Positions 58,861-62,771 of a stretch of 62,771 bases of DNA are shown piece by piece; position 1 is the first letter of the stretch, and the number at the start of each line of letters is the position of its first letter. The DNA comes from Sperchopsis tessellata (lineage: Eukaryota > Arthropoda > Insecta > Coleoptera > Hydrophilidae). Position numbers and translations under genes: made by a program. The stretch is from positions 1 through 62,771 of the forward strand of contig JAWQRN010000006.1 of assembly GCA_033557685.1 (NCBI GenBank), written 5' to 3'. The notes under the pieces were generated by a model. The model was given only the letters and a program-made list of their open reading frames with translations, was not told the origin of the DNA and made no database searches.

Positions 58861-59995
58861 ACATGGGTTATTTGAAAATGTAATAAAGCAAAATAAACTT
58901 CAAAACTGTGGACCATTTTCATGGGTTCTTACAGCCTTCTAGAGGGATGTGACAAACAGGTCAAGGCAATATCTTTATACAATAAATCATCATCATAGCT
59001 AATTCGTCCTTAGCCTTTGGTAAAGTAGGGCGAAAATGTAACTTTGATTTGAATTCATCTACAATGTTTAATATTCCATATTTGACGTAGAAACCATATA
59101 CATTGATATTGATAGTATTGGGCATCTCAATATTTGTATCAATATAATGACAACAGCAAGAGACGTGAACTTAACATAAATAACAGCTTTGTTCTTTAAC
59201 GATACATGCAGGCAGATGCTTAAAGGAATGATTATCGTTCTCAATATTAAAAATATACGTGCATAGATGTATGTTTGGAAGATCAAGTTTCTGTGCTTAT
59301 TAGTATTTTATACTTATATTTTTACAAAGATGGACACCTCATGAATGGATATTTACCCTCAATATGCACTGTAACTGACATACAAATAATATACATAAAA
59401 TGTATTGAGTTAGTTTTGGAATTAATCTTTAACATGTAGTGACATTTAGTTCCACATATTTACTCTCAGTATGTACTACACCAAAAATGTTTAGTTTAGT
59501 ATATGAGCTTAGAGATAAGTCTGGTTGACTACGAGAGGTAAGCATCAAACAATTGAAGATGAGGAAAGATCTGGATGTCTTTTACTTTATGCTCAGAAGT
59601 TTCACATAAAAAAAGGTCCAGAAAGGGCACACCAACTGTCTATAAATTATACAATAATAATTGTTGTTATCTAGTCGTGCAAGTTAAAATTAAGATAATA
59701 AAACAAAGAACTAATGAGAAAATATGTCTCAAACCTTAATGCATGCTGCAACGGATATAAATGAGAATGTATATTTGTTTGACGTTTACATTGTCATCTT
59801 TATATGTTCCAGTATGCATTAAGACTTGAGACATATTTTCTTATTAGTTCTTTGTTTTATTGTCTTAATATTAACTTATCCATCCAGAAGATGATGCAAG
59901 ATGCCTGAAAATTGGTAGACAACAATATATAGTATAGTATAGTATAGTATAATATAGTATAATGTGGTTGACTATGTGCAAATTCCATTTAAAAT
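58024..59995 (+). repeat. ~2 kb direct repeat, copy 1
   Basis: It contains LINE RT sequence, a non-coding middle, a hairpin (59690-59880) and an AGTAT-type microsatellite. It matches 60078-62050 closely throughout. It lacks 28 bp present in copy 2 near 58545. Confidence 0.9.
59690..59880. repeat. Hairpin-forming inverted repeat, copy 1
   Basis: AAACAAAGAACTAATGAGAA with its continuation is inverted at 59825-59870 (TTCTTATTAGTTCTTTGTTT). Arms are ~60 bp around a ~70 bp loop. Confidence 0.85.
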
Positions 59996-60077
59996 CCTTG
60001 AAAAATCAAATAAAAATGGATGAGGACATACTAACCGAAGAAATTCCACCCCATAAGGGAATTCGACAGCGTCAGAT

Positions 60078-62050
60078 ACAATTTCTCCAAAACTGTTTAC
60101 TTTAGCCATGGAGAATATATTTAGATACCTTACATGGGAGAACATGGATATCGGTATCGATAAAACATATTTGAATCACAAAAACTTTGCAGACTATATA
60201 GAACTGATCAGTTCTGACCCAAAGGAGTTTGGAAATATGCTAATAGGTATCCAACACGCATCAGAGCAAGTTAGCTTGGGCATGAATCTAAAGGAGGCTA
60301 AGATCATGAGCGGAAATGTTGCCATGTAATCGAGATAGTTGACGAATATGTTCACTTAGGAAATAACATCAATTTGGGTAATGAAATTTAGACGGCCGAA
60401 ATTACCGGACGTGTGAAACTGAGTTGGGTTACAATTGGAAATCTGGGCCATATCCTGAAAAACATCAAGGTACCCATAAATATTAAAGTCAGGATTTATG
60501 AAGCCTATATTTGCCTTGTAGCAACATATGATCTTGAAACCTTAGTGCTGATAAAGACAAGCGTTAATCATTTAATAACTCAAAAAACAATGGACGGAAG
60601 CGTGCTTGGAATCAGCCTAAAAGATAAAATACAAATGGAGGAAACTCATAGAAGGACTGAGGTTACTGACATTGACATGACGGGAATAGACTAGGTGGCC
60701 ATATGCAATCTTCAAGTGACGACCACAAACTACAAAATGAAGTGATGGACGTTTCCATATAAGATGTTTTGACAATGAGAAGACGATGGCAGAAAAGTTG
60801 ATGACTACTGAATGAAAATGAAAGAAAGAAGAGAAGTTTAAGTTGGATGCAGTTACATAAACATCTTATTTAAAGGATTTAATTTTACATGGGTTATTTG
60901 AAAGTGTAATAAAGCAAAATAAACTTCAAAACTGTGGACCATTTTCATGGGTTCTTACAACCTTCTAGAGGGATGTGACGAACAGGTCTAGGCAATATCT
61001 TTATACAATAAATCATCACCATAGCTAATTCATCCTTAGCCTTTGGTAAAGTAGGGCGAAAATGTAACTTTGATTTGAATTCATCTACAATGTTTAATAT
61101 TCCATATTTGACATAGAAACCATATACATTGATATTGATAGTATTGGGCATCTCAATATTTGTATCAATATAAAGACAACAGCAAGACACGTGAACTTAA
61201 CATAAATAACAGATTTGTTCTTTAATGATACATGCATGCAGATGCTTAAAGAAATGATTAGTATTCTCAATATTAAAAATATACGTGCATTGATGTATGT
61301 TTGGAAGATAAAGTTTCTGTGCTTATTAGTATTTTATACTTATATTTTTACAAAGATGGACACCTCATGAATGGATATTTACCCTCAATCTGCACTGTAA
61401 CTGACATAAAAATAATATACATAAAATGTATTGAGTTAGTTTTGGAATTAATCTTTAACATGCAGTGACATTGAGTTCCACATATTTACTCTCAATATGT
61501 ACTACACCAAAAATGTTTAGTTTAGTATAAGAGCTTAGAGATAAGTTTGGTTGACTACGCGAGGTAAGTATCAAACAATTGAAGATGAGGAAAGATCTGG
61601 ATGTCTTTTACTTTATGCTCAGAAGTTTCACATAAAAAAGTAAATGTCCAGAAAGGGCACACCAACTGTCTATAAATTATACAATAATAATTGTTGTTAT
61701 CTAGTCGTGCAAGTTAAAATTAAGATAATAAAACAAAGAACTAATGAGAAAATATATCTCAAACCTTAATGCATGCTGCAACGGATGTAAATGACAATGT
61801 ATATTTGTTTGACGTTTACATTGTCATCATCATATATAATCATTCAGTATTCATTAAGACTTGAGACATATTTTCTCTTTAGTTCTTTGTTTTATTGTCT
61901 TAATATTAACTTATCCATCCAGAAGATGATGTGAGATGCCTGAAAATTGGTAGACAACAATATAAAGTATAGTATTGTATAGTATAGTATAATATAATAC
62001 AGTATAATGTGGTTGACTATGTGCACATTCCATTTTAAATCCTTGGAAAA
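60078..62050 (+). repeat. ~2 kb direct repeat, copy 2
   Basis: This is the partner of 58024-59995 in the same orientation, about 2.04 kb downstream. It carries the same FADY change. It lacks ~56 bp found in copy 1 near 58715-58775, and its upstream flank differs. Confidence 0.9.
61720..61910. repeat. Hairpin-forming inverted repeat, copy 2
   Basis: This is the same hairpin as 59690-59880, carried on the second direct-repeat copy, with scattered changes in both arms. Confidence 0.82.
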
Positions 62051-62109
62051 TAAATATTATTATTGATACAATTTGTGTTTTTGTTAGATTCATTTTCAAT
62101 ATATTTAAT

Positions 62110-62560
62110 GTAAACCATGATTCTGCTGCAGGCAAGGTTAATATAACATTAGTTGTTGTTTTGAAGAATCCTGAATTTAATTTAACGGAAGACGGTAGGT
62201 TATTCTGGAACCGCATTGGTCCCAGAACTGATCACTGGGGTACTCTTGTATTCATCGTATGCTAGACAGACTTTTGATTTCCCCATATTATTTACCAATA
62301 TATCACGTCCAGATAAGATTTTATCAGCTCATGGGCAACTCCTCTTATACATTATTCATAGGTCTTCTGTAATACAATAGAGTGATCCACCATATCAAAG
62401 GCCTTACTCAGGCCACATGATGCCAAATCCACAGCCTCTCTCCTATCTAGTGCTTTTGCTAATGCTTTTATAACATGTAATTGCAGTAGTTGTAGACTTT
62501 TTATGTCTGTAGCCATGTTGATTTTCTGAAAAGTGATTCTATTTCGCAAAAAAATTAACT
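62110..62560 (-). pseudogene. Jockey/CR1-like LINE RT fragment
   Basis: The minus strand reads CGLSKAFDMVDHSIVLQKTY, then RGVAHELIKSYLDVIYW and TRVPQ-stop-SVLGPMRF. These are successive RT motifs of a jockey-type LINE with stops. It lies in the laminin intron at the right edge. Confidence 0.7.
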
Positions 62561-62771
62561 TTCTATTTTTTAATTATACTAAACTTGGACAATATTTTCT
62601 TTTTTAAGTGCCAAAGGAAGAATACGTTCGTTAAGGCATTTATTCATAACATATGTCAAAAGAGAGACTAATAAATGACACGTGTTTTTAATTAAAGATA
62701 TATATCTAATGAATTTTTGTTTTTTAACTTCTATATTACTTACAACACCTCTGACTCAGTGAAATTTCCTA

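Noticed and set aside
60945..61190. 81-codon minus-strand ORF inside the 2 kb repeat
   Set aside because: The peptide looks mixed enough to be protein, but the first repeat copy has stops in the same frame and no family was recognised.
62744..62771. Possible laminin exon at the right edge (donor GTAAGTAATA on the minus strand at 62743)
   Set aside because: The donor is good, but only 28 bases are inside the window. The phase needed to join the 57127 exon gives a stop, so it would need another exon in between.

Overview
The window looks like a stretch of a large, AT-rich, transposon-laden insect genome, most likely a beetle. This rests on the arthropod-type laminin alpha chain, a Mos1-like mariner, several non-LTR retrotransposon families, Penelope-like elements and long repeat-filled introns. 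The species cannot be named from the sequence.

The main gene is the 3' part of a laminin alpha chain on the minus strand, 57127 down to 14496. I could place 21 exons whose 20 junctions all keep frame with canonical GT/AG sites. They encode about 1890 residues: the last laminin EGF-like (LE) repeats, the coiled-coil arm, and five C-terminal LG domains with an acidic, proline-rich spacer between LG3 and LG4. The amino-terminal half (LN, most LE and L4 domains) lies beyond the right edge. The start of LG1 looks more like the alpha-3/5 class (Drosophila LanA) than the alpha-1/2 class (wing blister), so LanA is the preferred name.

A second complete gene is nested on the opposite strand in the 11.9 kb intron between two coiled-coil exons. 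It is an intronless 1123-codon ORF (44256-47627, +) for a REXO1-like protein: an N-terminal CCCH finger, a long Lys/Ser/Asp/Glu-rich region, an elongin-A-binding-type region and a C-terminal DEDDh 3'-5' exonuclease domain. At the left edge, 3618-3887 (+) looks like the 3'-terminal coding exon of a third gene I do not recognise, convergent with laminin.

Almost everything else is decayed mobile DNA, in layers. 1-5.4 kb: a tRNA-derived SINE-like unit, mariner, Tc1 and LINE remnants and a 574 bp long-TIR MITE. 5.4-14.1 kb: a diverged direct repeat, a piggyBac-like remnant, and two copies of an ATCGAT-rich element, one of them inside an RTE-like LINE. 15-32 kb, largely in laminin introns: several mariners, two Penelope-like elements and two jockey/CR1-like LINEs, with clear nesting (Mos1-like mariner in a LINE; Penelope in another mariner). 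36-43 and 48-53 kb: LINEs, including same-family copies in opposite orientation on either side of the REXO1-like gene. 57-62.6 kb: a LINE and a 2 kb direct repeat with hairpins.

The observations most worth checking are a 51 bp coiled-coil micro-exon that seems to lie within a dispersed repeat (possible exonisation), an RGD tripeptide in the LG3-LG4 spacer, the intronless nested REXO1-like gene, the unrecognised conserved-looking terminal exon, and the ATCGAT-array element family. I found no convincing wholly new biological system.
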